From NCBI RefSeq assembly GCF_000306965.1, contig NZ_JH976435.1, positions 400,016 through 464,015 of the forward strand: a stretch of DNA of 64,000 bases. Direction: 5' to 3'. Positions 1 to 8,272 of this stretch are shown one piece after another. The stretch comes from Amphibacillus jilinensis Y1. Lineage in GTDB: Bacteria > Bacillota > Bacilli > Bacillales > Amphibacillaceae. Every line of letters begins with the position of its first letter. The first letter of the stretch is position 1. The notes beneath the pieces were generated by a model. The model was not told the origin of the DNA. It searched no databases and saw nothing but the letters and a program-made list of their open reading frames with translations. The position numbers and the translations under genes were made by a program.

Positions 1-152
1 TTGCTACATCGGGCACTGGCTTATCAAAAATGTTTGACGTTCAACATAACCACTTTCTCGTTGTCTACTGTCAAGATTGTGGTTACTCAGAATTATATAA
101 TAAGCAATCATCAACAGCTTCCAATATCATTGACCTGTTTTTTGGAGGCTAA
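1..152 (+). CDS. zinc-ribbon protein (DUF2082-like), 3' part only
   Basis: The C-terminal 49 codons of a gene that begins before the window, read in the frame starting at base 3. The fragment has a GTGLSKMFDVQ stretch, then a CQDCGY zinc-ribbon knuckle, then an ending ...SNIIDLFFGG followed by TAA. This pattern matches the C-terminal half of the short 'nucleic-acid-binding Zn-ribbon' family (DUF2082), in which the first CxxC lies near the N-terminus, here outside the window. The longer open frame over the same bases is a shadow. A terminator follows within 5 bases. Function unknown; the family assignment is from memory of the motif pattern. Confidence 0.6.
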   Translation, partial: ATSGTGLSKMFDVQHNHFLVVYCQDCGYSELYNKQSSTASNIIDLFFGG

Positions 153-156
153 AGAG

Positions 157-182
157 CACCTCAATCGTTGGGGTGTTTTTTT
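157..182 (+). terminator. rho-independent terminator
   Basis: An 8-bp stem (CACCTCAA with TTGGGGTG, one T-G pair) with a TCG loop, followed by seven T residues. It ends the zinc-ribbon gene. Confidence 0.85.
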
Positions 183-344
183 GTTGGCATGCTTTTAGTG
201 TTTTAGTTGAATAATAAGATGACACACCTTTAAAATTGAAGGAGAACAAGAAGAAATGAATAATCGTTAACAATAGTCGACTGTTGTCACTCATTTACGT
301 TATTGATTTAATATACTTGTTTACACTAGTAAGGGGTGATCAAT

Positions 345-1274
345 ATGTTTTGTGAAAGTAGTAAAGAATTAGCGCATTTTGTTTCAGAAGCACGTGCTTT
401 TACAAATCAGGGTAAAGTAGCTGATTACATTCCAGCATTAGGGAAGGCGAATCCTCATGATTTATCTATTGCTATTAAATATCCTGATGGTCGTTATGTA
501 TCAGCTGGCGATGTGAAAAAGAAATTCACTTTACAAAGTATCTCTAAAGTCATTAGTTTAGCACTTGTTCTAAGCGATCATGGACCGGATTATGTCTTCG
601 ATAAGGTAGGAATGGAACCAACTGGTGATCCATTTAATTCAATTGCCAAGTTAGAAAATATGGTGCCAGCCAAACCCTTAAACCCAATGATTAACGCTGG
701 AGCGTTGGTAGTTACGCACATGATAGAAGGTAAATCAGTTGACGCTCGATTTCAACGTTTACTAGCCTTTATCCATGATCTTACTAATGATTATACGATA
801 GACTATTGTGAGCAAACGGCCCAATCCGAATATGAAACCGCCGATTTAAATCGTGCATTAAGCTATTTTTTAAAGCAACATGGACAAATAGATGAGCCGG
901 TCGAACACTTGATCCAACTCTATACGAAACAATGTGCGATTGAAATGAATTGTTTGCAGTTAGCCCGAATAGCTATGGTATTCGCTCAAGATGGAAAGGA
1001 TCATGAAACAGGAAAACAAATCATCTCTAAGGATATCGCTCGGATTTGTAAAACGTTCATGGTCACATGTGGTATGTACAATGCATCTGGAGAATTTGCA
1101 ATCAAAATTGGCATCCCTGCTAAAAGTGGGGTATCTGGTGGTATCATGGGAGCCGTACCCGGAAAATTCGGGATTGGTATCTTTGGCCCAGCATTAGATG
1201 ACAAAGGTAACAGTATAGCCGGATTAAAGTTACTTGAATTGTTATCAAAAAATTATAGTTTGAGTATGTTTTGA
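345..1274 (+). CDS. glsA: glutaminase
   Basis: Hydrolyses L-glutamine to glutamate and ammonia in the cytoplasm. The 309-residue product has the family's usual length and the beta-lactamase-like fold signatures: an SxxK motif (Ser65-Ile-Ser-Lys68), NPMINAGA, and the C-terminal SGVSGGIMGAVPG stretch. The ATG at 345 sits 8 bases after AAGGGG (331-336); the GTG at 336 lies inside that ribosome site and is unlikely to be the start. It is a single gene flanked by terminators. Regulation is not evident; the gene can contribute to acid or osmotic tolerance in relatives (family knowledge only). Confidence 0.93.
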   Translation: MFCESSKELAHFVSEARAFTNQGKVADYIPALGKANPHDLSIAIKYPDGRYVSAGDVKKKFTLQSISKVISLALVLSDHGPDYVFDKVGMEPTGDPFNSIAKLENMVPAKPLNPMINAGALVVTHMIEGKSVDARFQRLLAFIHDLTNDYTIDYCEQTAQSEYETADLNRALSYFLKQHGQIDEPVEHLIQLYTKQCAIEMNCLQLARIAMVFAQDGKDHETGKQIISKDIARICKTFMVTCGMYNASGEFAIKIGIPAKSGVSGGIMGAVPGKFGIGIFGPALDDKGNSIAGLKLLELLSKNYSLSMF

Positions 1275-1301
1275 TAAAAGTAGATGTTATGGAAATAAAG
1301 G

Positions 1302-1340
1302 TACCGAATGAAGTGGATAGCACTTTTTTCGGTATTTTTT
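1302..1340 (+). terminator. rho-independent terminator of glsA
   Basis: Nested stem: TACCGAA (1302-1308) pairs with TTCGGTA (1328-1334), with AAGTG/CACTT inside, then a T-rich tail. Confidence 0.85.
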
Positions 1341-1350
1341 ATTTTGTTAT

Positions 1351-1413
1351 TACAGATAAGCGTCCGTAAAACGCCCATTGATTGAAGCTTTGCTTTATGC
1401 CATCCATTGGGTT
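1351..1413 (+). repeat. intergenic repeat, copy A (truncated)
   Basis: Carries the blocks ACAGATAAGCGTCCGTAAAACG and CCCATTGATTGAAG...TTTATG that recur at about 4.95, 22.6, 24.0, 38.1, 42.1 and 55.0 kb. Here the central part is missing, so it looks like a deletion derivative. It fills the gap between glsA and the DUF4234 gene; the rest of that gap is AT-rich with a plausible -10 (TATAAT near 1468-1473). Confidence 0.6.
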
Positions 1414-1576
1414 TAAAAAACTAAATTATAAATGTGCAGTTTTTGTGCATAAAAAGACAAATTTATGATATAATTTTTAAGGTTTAGCCGATATATTATT
1501 TATGTGTAACTTCTCTACAAATTAGAAGTGATCACAATAGGCTATTTTAAATACATAAAGAGAAGGAGGGGATTAT

Positions 1577-1915
1577 GTGATAAGACAACGTAGTGTGGCA
1601 ATGGTTATCATATTATCATTTATTACTTGCGGCATTTATACTTTATTTTGGATGTTTTCAGTCACAGAAGAGTTAGCATCGGCAACTGATGATAGAGCAT
1701 TTAGAGGGGGTAATGTTATACTGTTTACTTTCTTAACATGCGGCATTTATACGTTTTTCTGGTATTACATTGTCGGGCAAAAAATTGCCGATGTCCAGTA
1801 TCGACAAAATCAGCATACGAATGATAACGGACTTATTTATATCCTATTATCTGTATTTGGATTAGGTCTTGTGGCAAATGCGATTATTCAATCAGATATG
1901 AATAAATTAGCTTAA
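1577..1915 (+). CDS. DUF4234 small membrane protein
   Basis: A 112-residue protein with three hydrophobic segments and no signal peptide cleavage site. It contains an internal duplication: TCGIYT followed by an aromatic-rich helix at residues 17-22 and again at 54-59. This matches DUF4234, a family of unknown function. The GTG start at 1577 follows AGAAGGAGGGG with a 5-base spacer; the overlapping ATG at 1575 is closed immediately by TGA. It lies 90 bp upstream of a DUF2752 gene on the same strand, with a hairpin between them. Function not known. Confidence 0.75.
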   Translation: MIRQRSVAMVIILSFITCGIYTLFWMFSVTEELASATDDRAFRGGNVILFTFLTCGIYTFFWYYIVGQKIADVQYRQNQHTNDNGLIYILLSVFGLGLVANAIIQSDMNKLA

Positions 1916-1922
1916 TCTAAGA

Positions 1923-1960
1923 GGAAATACTTAACAAAAGTTAAGTATTTCCGATTACTT
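1923..1960 (+). terminator. hairpin between the DUF4234 and DUF2752 genes
   Basis: A 13-bp perfect stem (1923-1935 with 1940-1952) with an AAAA loop. The T tail is interrupted, so it may be a weak terminator or an mRNA-stabilising hairpin. Confidence 0.65.
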
Positions 1961-2008
1961 TTATTTACTTCTAATCTATGCATTTTCACTTTATATTAAG
2001 GGATGGTC

Positions 2009-2401
2009 ATGATGAAAAAATATTTTGCTAGCGTTCATAAAAAAATATATATCGGACTATCTTTATTAGGAGCAGCTATACTTTATTTGACAGTTGTTAT
2101 TCCAAAGTTAGGGATCCATATTTCATGTCCTTTTAGACAAGTGACTGGTTATGATTGTCCAGGTTGTGGAATGACCAGAGCTTCATTAGCATTATTAGAA
2201 GGCGACGTTCATCAATCTTTTCGTTATAATATGCTCGTTTTTTTTCTATTACCTTTGTTTTTGATCTATTATATTTTAGAAAAAAAAGGAAAACATAAAC
2301 AAAGTCAAATGCTGATGGCAACAATGTTGGCTATGACAGTATTATTTGGTGTACTAAGAAACGTTAAGCCGTTTAATTGGATGGCACCGACTGATCTGTA
2401 A
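2009..2401 (+). CDS. DUF2752 membrane protein
   Basis: About 130 residues with three hydrophobic helices. It shows the hallmark of DUF2752: a Cys (about residue 40), then CPGCGMTRA (Cys50 and Cys53), then a short segment ending in F-R-Y-N before the next helix. The paired cysteines next to a membrane helix suggest metal binding or redox activity, but the family is uncharacterised. Start choice: ATG 2009 or 2012, both well placed after AAGGG at 1998-2002; ATG 2003 overlaps that site. It forms a likely two-gene unit with the DUF4234 gene. Confidence 0.75.
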   Translation: MMKKYFASVHKKIYIGLSLLGAAILYLTVVIPKLGIHISCPFRQVTGYDCPGCGMTRASLALLEGDVHQSFRYNMLVFFLLPLFLIYYILEKKGKHKQSQMLMATMLAMTVLFGVLRNVKPFNWMAPTDL

Positions 2402-2431
2402 TGGGGAGCAAGTGAATGATATATGAAGAAG

Positions 2432-2461
2432 ACGTCCTAGGGAATAACTGGGCGTTTTTTT
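2432..2461 (+). terminator. rho-independent terminator
   Basis: Stem ACGTCC(T)AG with CTGGGCGT followed by seven T residues. Confidence 0.8.
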
Positions 2462-2552
2462 GTTTAATTAGCTATCAAATTAGGCTATAATAAAGTTTAG
2501 GTAACACGCGTACGAAGAAAAAACGGAAAAGATTAATAGAGGGGGATGTACT

Positions 2553-3488
2553 TTGTCTAAAAAGGTATATTTAAATCATGATGGTGGTGTTGATGATTTA
2601 GTTTCATTGTTTTTATTAACACAAATGGAAGATATCGATTTGGTTGGTGTCGGTGTTATTCCAGCTGATTGTTATTTAGAACCAGCCATGTATGCAAGTC
2701 GGAAAATTATTGATCGCTTCAGTAAGCAACAAATTGAGGTGTCTGCTTCAAATTCACGTGGGAAAAACCCATTTCCAAAAGATTGGCGTATGCATGCTTT
2801 TTTCGTTGATGCCTTACCTATTTTAAATGAGTCTGGTAAAATGGCAACACCGGTTTCACCATTGCCTGCTCATCAACATTTAATTGAAGTATTAAAAGCA
2901 AGTGAAGAGCCGATCACCCTTCTATTTATTGGTCCGCTAACAGATTTGGCACGAGCTTTAGAGGAAGCGCCAGAAATCGAAAGAAATATTGAGAAGCTCG
3001 TTTGGATGGGGGGAACTTTCCTTGAACAAGGCAATGTCGAAGAACCTGAGCATGACGGTACCGCTGAGTGGAATGCTTTTTGGGACCCTGAAGCTGTAAA
3101 ACGGGTATGGGATAGTTCGATTATCATTGATCTCGTTGCTCTAGAAAGTACGAACATGGTACCATTGACAATGGAAGTTCGCCAATCTTGGGCAAGTCAG
3201 CGTAAAGACCTTGGTATTGATTTTCTTGGTCAATGTTATGCTATGGTTCCACCACTTGTTCATTTCCAGACCAATTCAACATACTACCTTTGGGATGTCT
3301 TATCAACAGCAACGGTTGGCAAACCTGATCTTGTGAAGCAAAAGGTTGTTAAAAGCATCGTGAACGTTGATGGAGCTAGTCAAGGAAAGACGGAAATAGC
3401 TGAAAGTGGCCGTCCAGTTAATCTTGTTTATCATGTCGATCGTGATGCATTTTTCACTTATATCACCGATCTATCTAGACAGGGCTAG
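2553..3488 (+). CDS. inosine/uridine-preferring nucleoside hydrolase
   Basis: Cleaves the N-glycosidic bond of ribonucleosides for purine/pyrimidine salvage in the cytoplasm. The 311-residue protein has the calcium-binding Asp cluster at its N-terminus in variant form (DGGVDD, residues 10-15, in place of the commoner DTDPGxDD), the core LLFIGPLTDLA, and WMGG. The TTG start at 2553 follows AGAGGGGG. The Asp10, Asp14 and Asp15 ligands are kept, so activity is expected; the exact nucleoside preference cannot be read. Single gene, closed by a terminator near 3.65 kb. Confidence 0.88.
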   Translation: MSKKVYLNHDGGVDDLVSLFLLTQMEDIDLVGVGVIPADCYLEPAMYASRKIIDRFSKQQIEVSASNSRGKNPFPKDWRMHAFFVDALPILNESGKMATPVSPLPAHQHLIEVLKASEEPITLLFIGPLTDLARALEEAPEIERNIEKLVWMGGTFLEQGNVEEPEHDGTAEWNAFWDPEAVKRVWDSSIIIDLVALESTNMVPLTMEVRQSWASQRKDLGIDFLGQCYAMVPPLVHFQTNSTYYLWDVLSTATVGKPDLVKQKVVKSIVNVDGASQGKTEIAESGRPVNLVYHVDRDAFFTYITDLSRQG

Positions 3489-3644
3489 TAAAGGGACAAG
3501 CAGTTGGAAATCACGAACTGGAAATAATGAGTATTGAACGATCTGATAAAATGGCAGAGCAAATGCATATGCAACTTTCTTATTGAATCCGATAGCACAA
3601 GCTGAAGCTCTGTCTTCAGTAACTTAAATCTATACTACTAGCTA

Positions 3645-3681
3645 GAGAGACACTTACACAAGCTCAGTGTCTCTCCTTTTA
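3645..3681 (+). terminator. rho-independent terminator
   Basis: A perfect 10-bp stem GAGAGACACT / AGTGTCTCTC (3645-3654 with 3666-3675) then CTTTT. The 150 bp between the nucleoside hydrolase stop and this hairpin, and the 130 bp after it, show no recognisable gene. Confidence 0.8.
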
Positions 3682-3815
3682 ATTATGGATTGACTCCTTT
3701 CATCTATGTTATAAATGTGAAAAATAGTAGTAAGGAAATGGATAGCGATTTTAAGTGCTCTGAGTATAAGAAATCCTGAAAATTTGTTAACGATGTGCAT
3801 TCACTAACTAACTTG

Positions 3816-4856
3816 TTAAAAATAAGCATAATCATTTAAGTCTAAGGCTGTTTCTTTTCCTGTCAAATAGTTAGCAACTTCTCTCCCAATAACAGGTGCT
3901 GCAGTTAATCCTGACGATCCTAGCCCATTAACGACAAAGTTATTATCTTTTACATAACCGATGTATGGCAATGAATCTCGTGTAAAGGGACGTAAGCCAA
4001 CAGCCATCGTTTGATTTTCAATACGCCTATCTGGGAAATAACGAACAGCTTGATCATATAAATAGCGTTGACCTTCACTAGATGGAGCACTGTTAAACGA
4101 ATCCGTATCTTCATGGGTCGTACCAATTGCGAAATTGTTTTTTTCGGTTTCAACGATGTACATGGGTCCCAGACCCATCACAACAGGGGTTTCTTCTTGT
4201 TGATCAGCTGCTAACAACCTGAAATGTAGAAGTTCAGCACGTTGATGTTTAATATTAGGTTGTTGATAATGTTCACGTGACCAGGCCCCCGCTGTATAAA
4301 TAACGGTATGATCTAATTCGGTAGGTTCCTTTGCTTGTTTAAGCCATTGACCACCATAGTGCAAAACACCTACTTTTAAAGCAGATAGTAGTTTTTCACC
4401 GTTAACTTGACCACCACCTTCAACGAAAACAGCCGGATAGCTATCGGTCAAGTATGGATGCATGGCTTTGACTTGTTGTTTCGTCATTTTTATAACCTTA
4501 CCCATTTCAGGTGCATCCACTTGTTTGGCAGCTATTCTATCATACGCGAGTTGTTGAATATGATTATCTTTAAACAAACAAATGGCACCATTTTTTCGAT
4601 AACCCGTAGACAACTGTGTAATAGCCTCTAATTGCTTAATAAAATCGGGATAATAACGAGCACCTTCTCGAACTAAGCGATACCATTTCTTATTTCGACG
4701 CTGACTTACCCAAGGACAAATAATACCTGCTGAAGCAGACGTAGCTTGTCCTTTATCTAATCGGTCATAAACGGTGACTGGATGACCGCTTTTGGCTAAG
4801 TGATAGGCGATAGAAGCACCTGCTATACCACCACCGATAATTGTAAATGTAGACAT
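3816..4856 (-). CDS. FAD-dependent oxidoreductase of the DAO (D-amino-acid oxidase/glycine oxidase-like) family
   Basis: A 346-residue flavoprotein. The N-terminus has the dinucleotide-binding GGGIAGASIAYHLA motif (Gly8-Gly13), then an acidic/aromatic end of strand 2 (VYDR), and the C-terminal FAD-contact region VNGLGSSGLTAAP typical of DAO/SoxA/ThiO relatives. Substrate is probably an amine or D-amino acid; it is not in a thiamine cluster, so ThiO is not supported. It is a single gene, convergent with the nucleoside hydrolase and divergent from the methyltransferase gene. Confidence 0.85.
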   Translation of the reverse strand: MSTFTIIGGGIAGASIAYHLAKSGHPVTVYDRLDKGQATSASAGIICPWVSQRRNKKWYRLVREGARYYPDFIKQLEAITQLSTGYRKNGAICLFKDNHIQQLAYDRIAAKQVDAPEMGKVIKMTKQQVKAMHPYLTDSYPAVFVEGGGQVNGEKLLSALKVGVLHYGGQWLKQAKEPTELDHTVIYTAGAWSREHYQQPNIKHQRAELLHFRLLAADQQEETPVVMGLGPMYIVETEKNNFAIGTTHEDTDSFNSAPSSEGQRYLYDQAVRYFPDRRIENQTMAVGLRPFTRDSLPYIGYVKDNNFVVNGLGSSGLTAAPVIGREVANYLTGKETALDLNDYAYF

Positions 4857-4950
4857 TGAATCCCCCCTGATCGTATATTATAACTTAAATCACCTTTGAT
4901 AAGAAGTGAGTTGTTAAATTTGAATACGTTGAGAACAATTATAATGATTA

Positions 4951-5107
4951 GTTAACGGCGTTTATCACAGGGAACCGCCCGTAAACACCAACAGAATAGA
5001 GCAAATCTATTTTTGCGGGAGATAACGTTAGGTAATATTCTGATTAACACCAATTAGTGGAAGGAGAATGATAACGCCCACTGATTGAAGATTCGATTCG
5101 TTTTATA
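4951..5107 (+). repeat. intergenic repeat, copy B (near full length)
   Basis: About 157 bp in the gap between the DAO gene and the methyltransferase. Blocks: TTTATCACAG...CCGCCCGTAAACACCAAC, then GGGAGATAACG, then CAATTAGTGG (5051-5060) paired with CCCACTGATTG (5077-5087), then GATTCGTTTTAT. It may form a hairpin and overlaps the region where the promoter of the methyltransferase gene would lie. Confidence 0.7.
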
Positions 5108-5176
5108 AATTTAGCGTATTGTATTATTGCTTGATAGCCGTTAAGATGTTAAAAGGGTATGTTGATAGGAGGAAGT

Positions 5177-6571
5177 ATGTTGACAAATGTAAAGACTGAA
5201 ACACATATAACTGAAATTAATGAATTAGACCGAAAAGGATCAGGGCGAGCAGTTGTTTGGCGTGATACGGGACAAGTTAATCCAAAGAAGCTAAAGCTAA
5301 CGATCCCTCAGACGATTCCGGGTGAAAAGGTAAAAGTGACAGTGGACAACCCTGACCGAAAATGGTTGAGATTACAAGCTGACCAAGTTGTTGAGCCGGA
5401 TCTAGAACGAGTTGAACCGGATTGTCCTCACTTTGTACGATGTGGTGGCTGTGTCTGGCAACATTGGAGTTATTCAGGACAGTTAAAACATAAGACAGAT
5501 TATGTTAAGAAAGTACTGGAAGCCCAAGGTTTTGATCAGTCGCTTGTTTTAGATACAATGGGTGCTGAAAACCCTTGGCGCTATCGTAACAAGATGGAAT
5601 TTACTTTTGCAGCTGACGGTTCACTAGGGTTGCATGAACAAGGTAATTTCCGTAAGGTTATTCCGCTAGAAACATGTTTGATTGCTAGTGAAGACATGGT
5701 AAATGCAACAATGGAAGTAGCGGATTGGACCAAGAGTCATCAACTTGCTGGTTATCATAAAGACACACACACAGGGTTATTGCGTCATCTTATGGTGAGG
5801 CAGTCATTGGAAACAGGTGAAATCATGCTTGGTATCTTTGCGACGGAAGCTCCTGATCATGAACGTTCAGCGACAGAGGATCTGATCCGTCGTATAAGCA
5901 GCAAATGTCCTCAGGTTAAAAGTTTAATGTGGTTTGAAAATCGCGATTGGGCTGATCGTACGCAATCCGAACAAGCTCATATCTTAGCAGGCAGAGATTT
6001 TATTTATGATGAAATGTTTGGTTATCGTTATCGTTTATGGTTCGATACTTTTTTTCAAACGAATCCGAAACAAGCAGAAAAGTTAGTGGAATTAGCAATA
6101 GAAATGGCTAATCCTAAATCTTCAGAGAAAATGATTGATCTCTTTTGTGGTGTCGGCACCTTTTCTTTGCCTTTTGCTGCTCGTGTCGATTCATTAGCTG
6201 GCATAGAAATCGTGGAAAAATCTATTGAATCAGCTGAACGTAATGCTGTAGATAATGGTATTGATAATACAATGTTTTTAGCTAAAGACGCAAGACGAGG
6301 CATCGACCAAATATTAACTGATTTTGGCACACCTGATCTCCTCTTACTTGATCCACCCCGATCTGGTGCGGGTGGCAAAGTCATGCGTCGTATTGGTAGA
6401 GCTAAACCTGAACGTATTGCCTATGTTTCTTGTAATCCTGAAACATTTGCCACTGACATTAAGGAGCTTGAACCTTTTGGCTATCAGCTAGAAAAGGTAC
6501 AGCCTGTCGATCTTTTTCCACATACCGTACATGTGGAGTGCGTTTCACTATTAACGTATAAAGGTAAATAA
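5177..6571 (+). CDS. rlmCD: 23S rRNA (uracil-5-)-methyltransferase, RlmCD/TrmA family, with TRAM domain
   Basis: SAM-dependent formation of 5-methyluridine in 23S rRNA. From the ATG at 5177 (AGGAGG at 5167-5172; the ATG at 5159 is upstream of that site) the protein has 464 residues. It has an N-terminal TRAM domain (about 1-62), iron-sulfur cysteines Cys83, Cys89 and Cys92 in CPHFVRCGGC plus a later Cys (LETCLI), the SAM-binding LFCGVGTFSLP, the DPPRSG motif and the catalytic Cys419 in VSCNPETF. In B. subtilis one such enzyme methylates both U747 and U1939. A second, TRAM-less paralogue lies at 18.1 kb, so which does which is open. Confidence 0.9.
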   Translation: MLTNVKTETHITEINELDRKGSGRAVVWRDTGQVNPKKLKLTIPQTIPGEKVKVTVDNPDRKWLRLQADQVVEPDLERVEPDCPHFVRCGGCVWQHWSYSGQLKHKTDYVKKVLEAQGFDQSLVLDTMGAENPWRYRNKMEFTFAADGSLGLHEQGNFRKVIPLETCLIASEDMVNATMEVADWTKSHQLAGYHKDTHTGLLRHLMVRQSLETGEIMLGIFATEAPDHERSATEDLIRRISSKCPQVKSLMWFENRDWADRTQSEQAHILAGRDFIYDEMFGYRYRLWFDTFFQTNPKQAEKLVELAIEMANPKSSEKMIDLFCGVGTFSLPFAARVDSLAGIEIVEKSIESAERNAVDNGIDNTMFLAKDARRGIDQILTDFGTPDLLLLDPPRSGAGGKVMRRIGRAKPERIAYVSCNPETFATDIKELEPFGYQLEKVQPVDLFPHTVHVECVSLLTYKGK

Positions 6572-6589
6572 AAGATATAATAGTGAATT

Positions 6590-6624
6590 AAGAGCCTTTC
6601 TAAGCAATTGAAAGGCTCTTTTGT
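6590..6624 (+). terminator. rho-independent terminator of rlmCD
   Basis: Perfect 11-bp stem AAGAGCCTTTC / GAAAGGCTCTT (6590-6600 with 6610-6620) followed by a T-rich tail. Confidence 0.88.
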
Positions 6625-6761
6625 TTATAAAGAATAATAAAAATCGGAACTCATTTAGTATTTTTTCTTCCACTTTTATGTAAAAAATATGGTATATTAA
6701 AGAAAATGCAGATTAAATATTTTAGCCTTTATGCAACTAACAAAGCAGGATAATTTAATTA

Positions 6762-6812
6762 AAACACAAGTAATTGTAAATATATCTTTACACTTACTTG
6801 TGTTTTTTTTAT
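6762..6812 (+). promoter_or_regulatory. long hairpin with T-run in the leader of the XRE/membrane pair (possible attenuator)
   Basis: AACACAAGTAATTGTAAA pairs with TTTACACTTACTTGTGT around a six-base loop, followed by eight T residues, about 45 bases before the regulator start. It would end transcription from upstream or act as an attenuator. The loop-proximal part (6775-6792) is itself TGTAAATATATCTTTACA, a near-palindrome resembling the site at 6821-6834. Confidence 0.55.
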
Positions 6813-6820
6813 AATAAATG

Positions 6821-6834
6821 TAAAGATATCTTTA
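6821..6834 (+). promoter_or_regulatory. 14-bp palindrome, candidate operator for the adjacent XRE regulator
   Basis: TAAAGATATCTTTA is a perfect palindrome 22 bases before the regulator's ATG. A second, imperfect version is at 6775-6792. Two copies directly upstream of a small HTH protein suggest autoregulation; this is inference. Confidence 0.5.
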
Positions 6835-6856
6835 TTTCCAGATTGGAGGATTATTA

Positions 6857-7069
6857 ATGAAAGTGATAAATCATATTCGTGATATTCGATTAGAAAAAGG
6901 GATAACACAAGTAAAGATGGCTGAAGATTTACAAATTACACGACAAACTGTAAACGCCATTGAAAAAAATAAATATAATCCCAGTCTGGAATTGGCTTTA
7001 AAATTGATAGAATATTTTAATGTTCCGATTGAGGAGTTATTTTATTTAGAAAAGGAGGAAAACCTATGA
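6857..7069 (+). CDS. small XRE-family transcriptional regulator
   Basis: A 70-residue protein that is a single Cro/C1-type helix-turn-helix domain: VKMAEDLQITRQTVNAIEKNKYNPS is the HTH and recognition region, followed by the LAL-KL-EYF-VPIEELF ending of the YozG/YgzD-type regulators. GGAGG lies 8 bases before the ATG. It overlaps the next gene by four bases (ATGA), so the two are translationally coupled. The pairing of such a regulator with a small multi-pass membrane protein recurs at 30.9 kb in this window. Confidence 0.88.
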   Translation: MKVINHIRDIRLEKGITQVKMAEDLQITRQTVNAIEKNKYNPSLELALKLIEYFNVPIEELFYLEKEENL

Positions 7070-7467
7070 AAAACAGGACTTTGTTTATATTAGGTATGAT
7101 TTTTATTGTTGGATGTATTTTATTTGGTGGATTTTTAGGTATATATATTATTGGTGAGGAAACTGGTGGATACATGGCTATTCCTATGATTGTTGGAACA
7201 CTCTTAGGTGTTTTAATTACATGGCTTATTACTAAGTGGAGTAAACGAAGAAATGGTAATGTTCCAAATTTTGATGAACGAAGTATAATACTTATGAAAC
7301 GTTATTTGATGATTGTACTATACGTCCTACTCATTGGTAGTGGTGCTACTTTACTAATCTTATATTCAATGGGTGTTTATTTTATTGAGACAGGAATGTT
7401 GATTGTATGCTTAATGACATTCTACTTCATAATTGGAGTTGGGGCTTTTATAACGAAGCGATTATAA
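7066..7467 (+). CDS. four-helix membrane protein partnered with XRE regulator
   Basis: 133 residues with four predicted membrane helices (about 6-27, 38-58, 83-105 and 110-130). Between helices 2 and 3 is a basic loop and the motif NFDERS, which resembles the DER segment of the DUF2178/DUF3796-type proteins usually encoded next to small XRE regulators. No enzymatic motif is visible. It begins inside the regulator stop codon. Possible role: membrane sensor or target controlled by the HTH partner (inference). Confidence 0.65.
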   Translation: MKNRTLFILGMIFIVGCILFGGFLGIYIIGEETGGYMAIPMIVGTLLGVLITWLITKWSKRRNGNVPNFDERSIILMKRYLMIVLYVLLIGSGATLLILYSMGVYFIETGMLIVCLMTFYFIIGVGAFITKRL

Positions 7468-7611
7468 TAGAGCCCATTACAAATCTGGAAAATCCATTAA
7501 TGTTAAAAAAATGAAGATAAAACTGTGCGAAAAGATAAAAGTATAGTTCGAAAAAATAAATAGGTCAGTAAATGATTATGTAATAGGGGGGGATAAAAGC
7601 TGAAAAAAGCA

Positions 7612-7734
7612 ATGAAAGTATTAATGATATTAGGTTTTATAATTATTTTGATTTTAACTATTAGTTACATAAATCATACACTCAAAACAAAAAGTGAAGA
7701 AGAATGGATAGTTCCATTAGGTACTCCAGTTTAG
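7612..7734 (+). pseudogene. N-terminal stub of an alpha/beta-hydrolase-like gene
   Basis: 40 codons: a membrane anchor (MKVLMILGFIIILILTISY), then INHTLKTKSEEEWIVPLGTPV and TAG. Anchored alpha/beta hydrolases of Bacillaceae and Clostridia begin this way, with the sequence continuing into a VEVNGH-type beta strand; here it is cut off exactly at that point. A strong GGGGGGG ribosome site at 7586-7592 is better spaced to a CTG at 7600 than to the ATG at 7612. The next two bases begin an unrelated frame, so this is a deletion junction. A 40-residue membrane peptide may still be made. Confidence 0.55.
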
Positions 7735-7735
7735 T

Positions 7736-8272
7736 GTTGACATTCCATACTTAAGACTAGATATTAAGGGATGGAAAATTAACCCCCATGTTTGTGGTTT
7801 TAATGTTGACAGCAGAGAAAGTATTGATTTAATAAAAACATTAGAAGAAACAAATATGCCCATACTATCCTGTAGCGGCTTTGGGGTGCCTGAAGATTTT
7901 TTCGCTACAACTATTTTAACTAAAAAGCAGAAGGTTGAACTGGACACACAAAGGATAAAACAATTCTATAAGGTTTTGAAAACAGTTCCTAATGCTACAT
8001 TTATATTAGCTCATGGAGGGTGTTTTGAAATCGATGAATTAATAGAATTAATGAAGAGATTTCCAAATACATACACTGATATCAGCATTCAACCTTCTAA
8101 TAATATAAAAAAACTGATAGACAAAATTGGCAGTGAGAGAATATTATTTGGAACAGATTATCCTTTTGTAAATCATGCCTTTTCAATTGTCTCGGTACTT
8201 AGGGCGACCTCAGATGATGAACAGTTAAAAAATATTTTTTCTAGAAATGCACTTAGAATATTGAAATTATAG
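7736..8272 (+). pseudogene. C-terminal part of an amidohydrolase (Amidohydro_2-like) gene
   Basis: 178 open codons with no start or ribosome site at the beginning; the first ATG is at 7856. The sequence has ILAHGGC, then YTDISIQPS, then GSERILFGTDYPF, the strand-8 metal-ligand region of metal-dependent TIM-barrel hydrolases, and ends near ...NALRILKL. The N-terminal half with the first HxH metal ligands is missing, so the enzyme would be inactive. It abuts the alpha/beta-hydrolase stub with one base between them. Confidence 0.75.

Noticed and set aside
3530-3586. Short frame MSIERSDKMAEQMHMQLSY after the nucleoside hydrolase
   Set aside because: 19 codons, no ribosome site.
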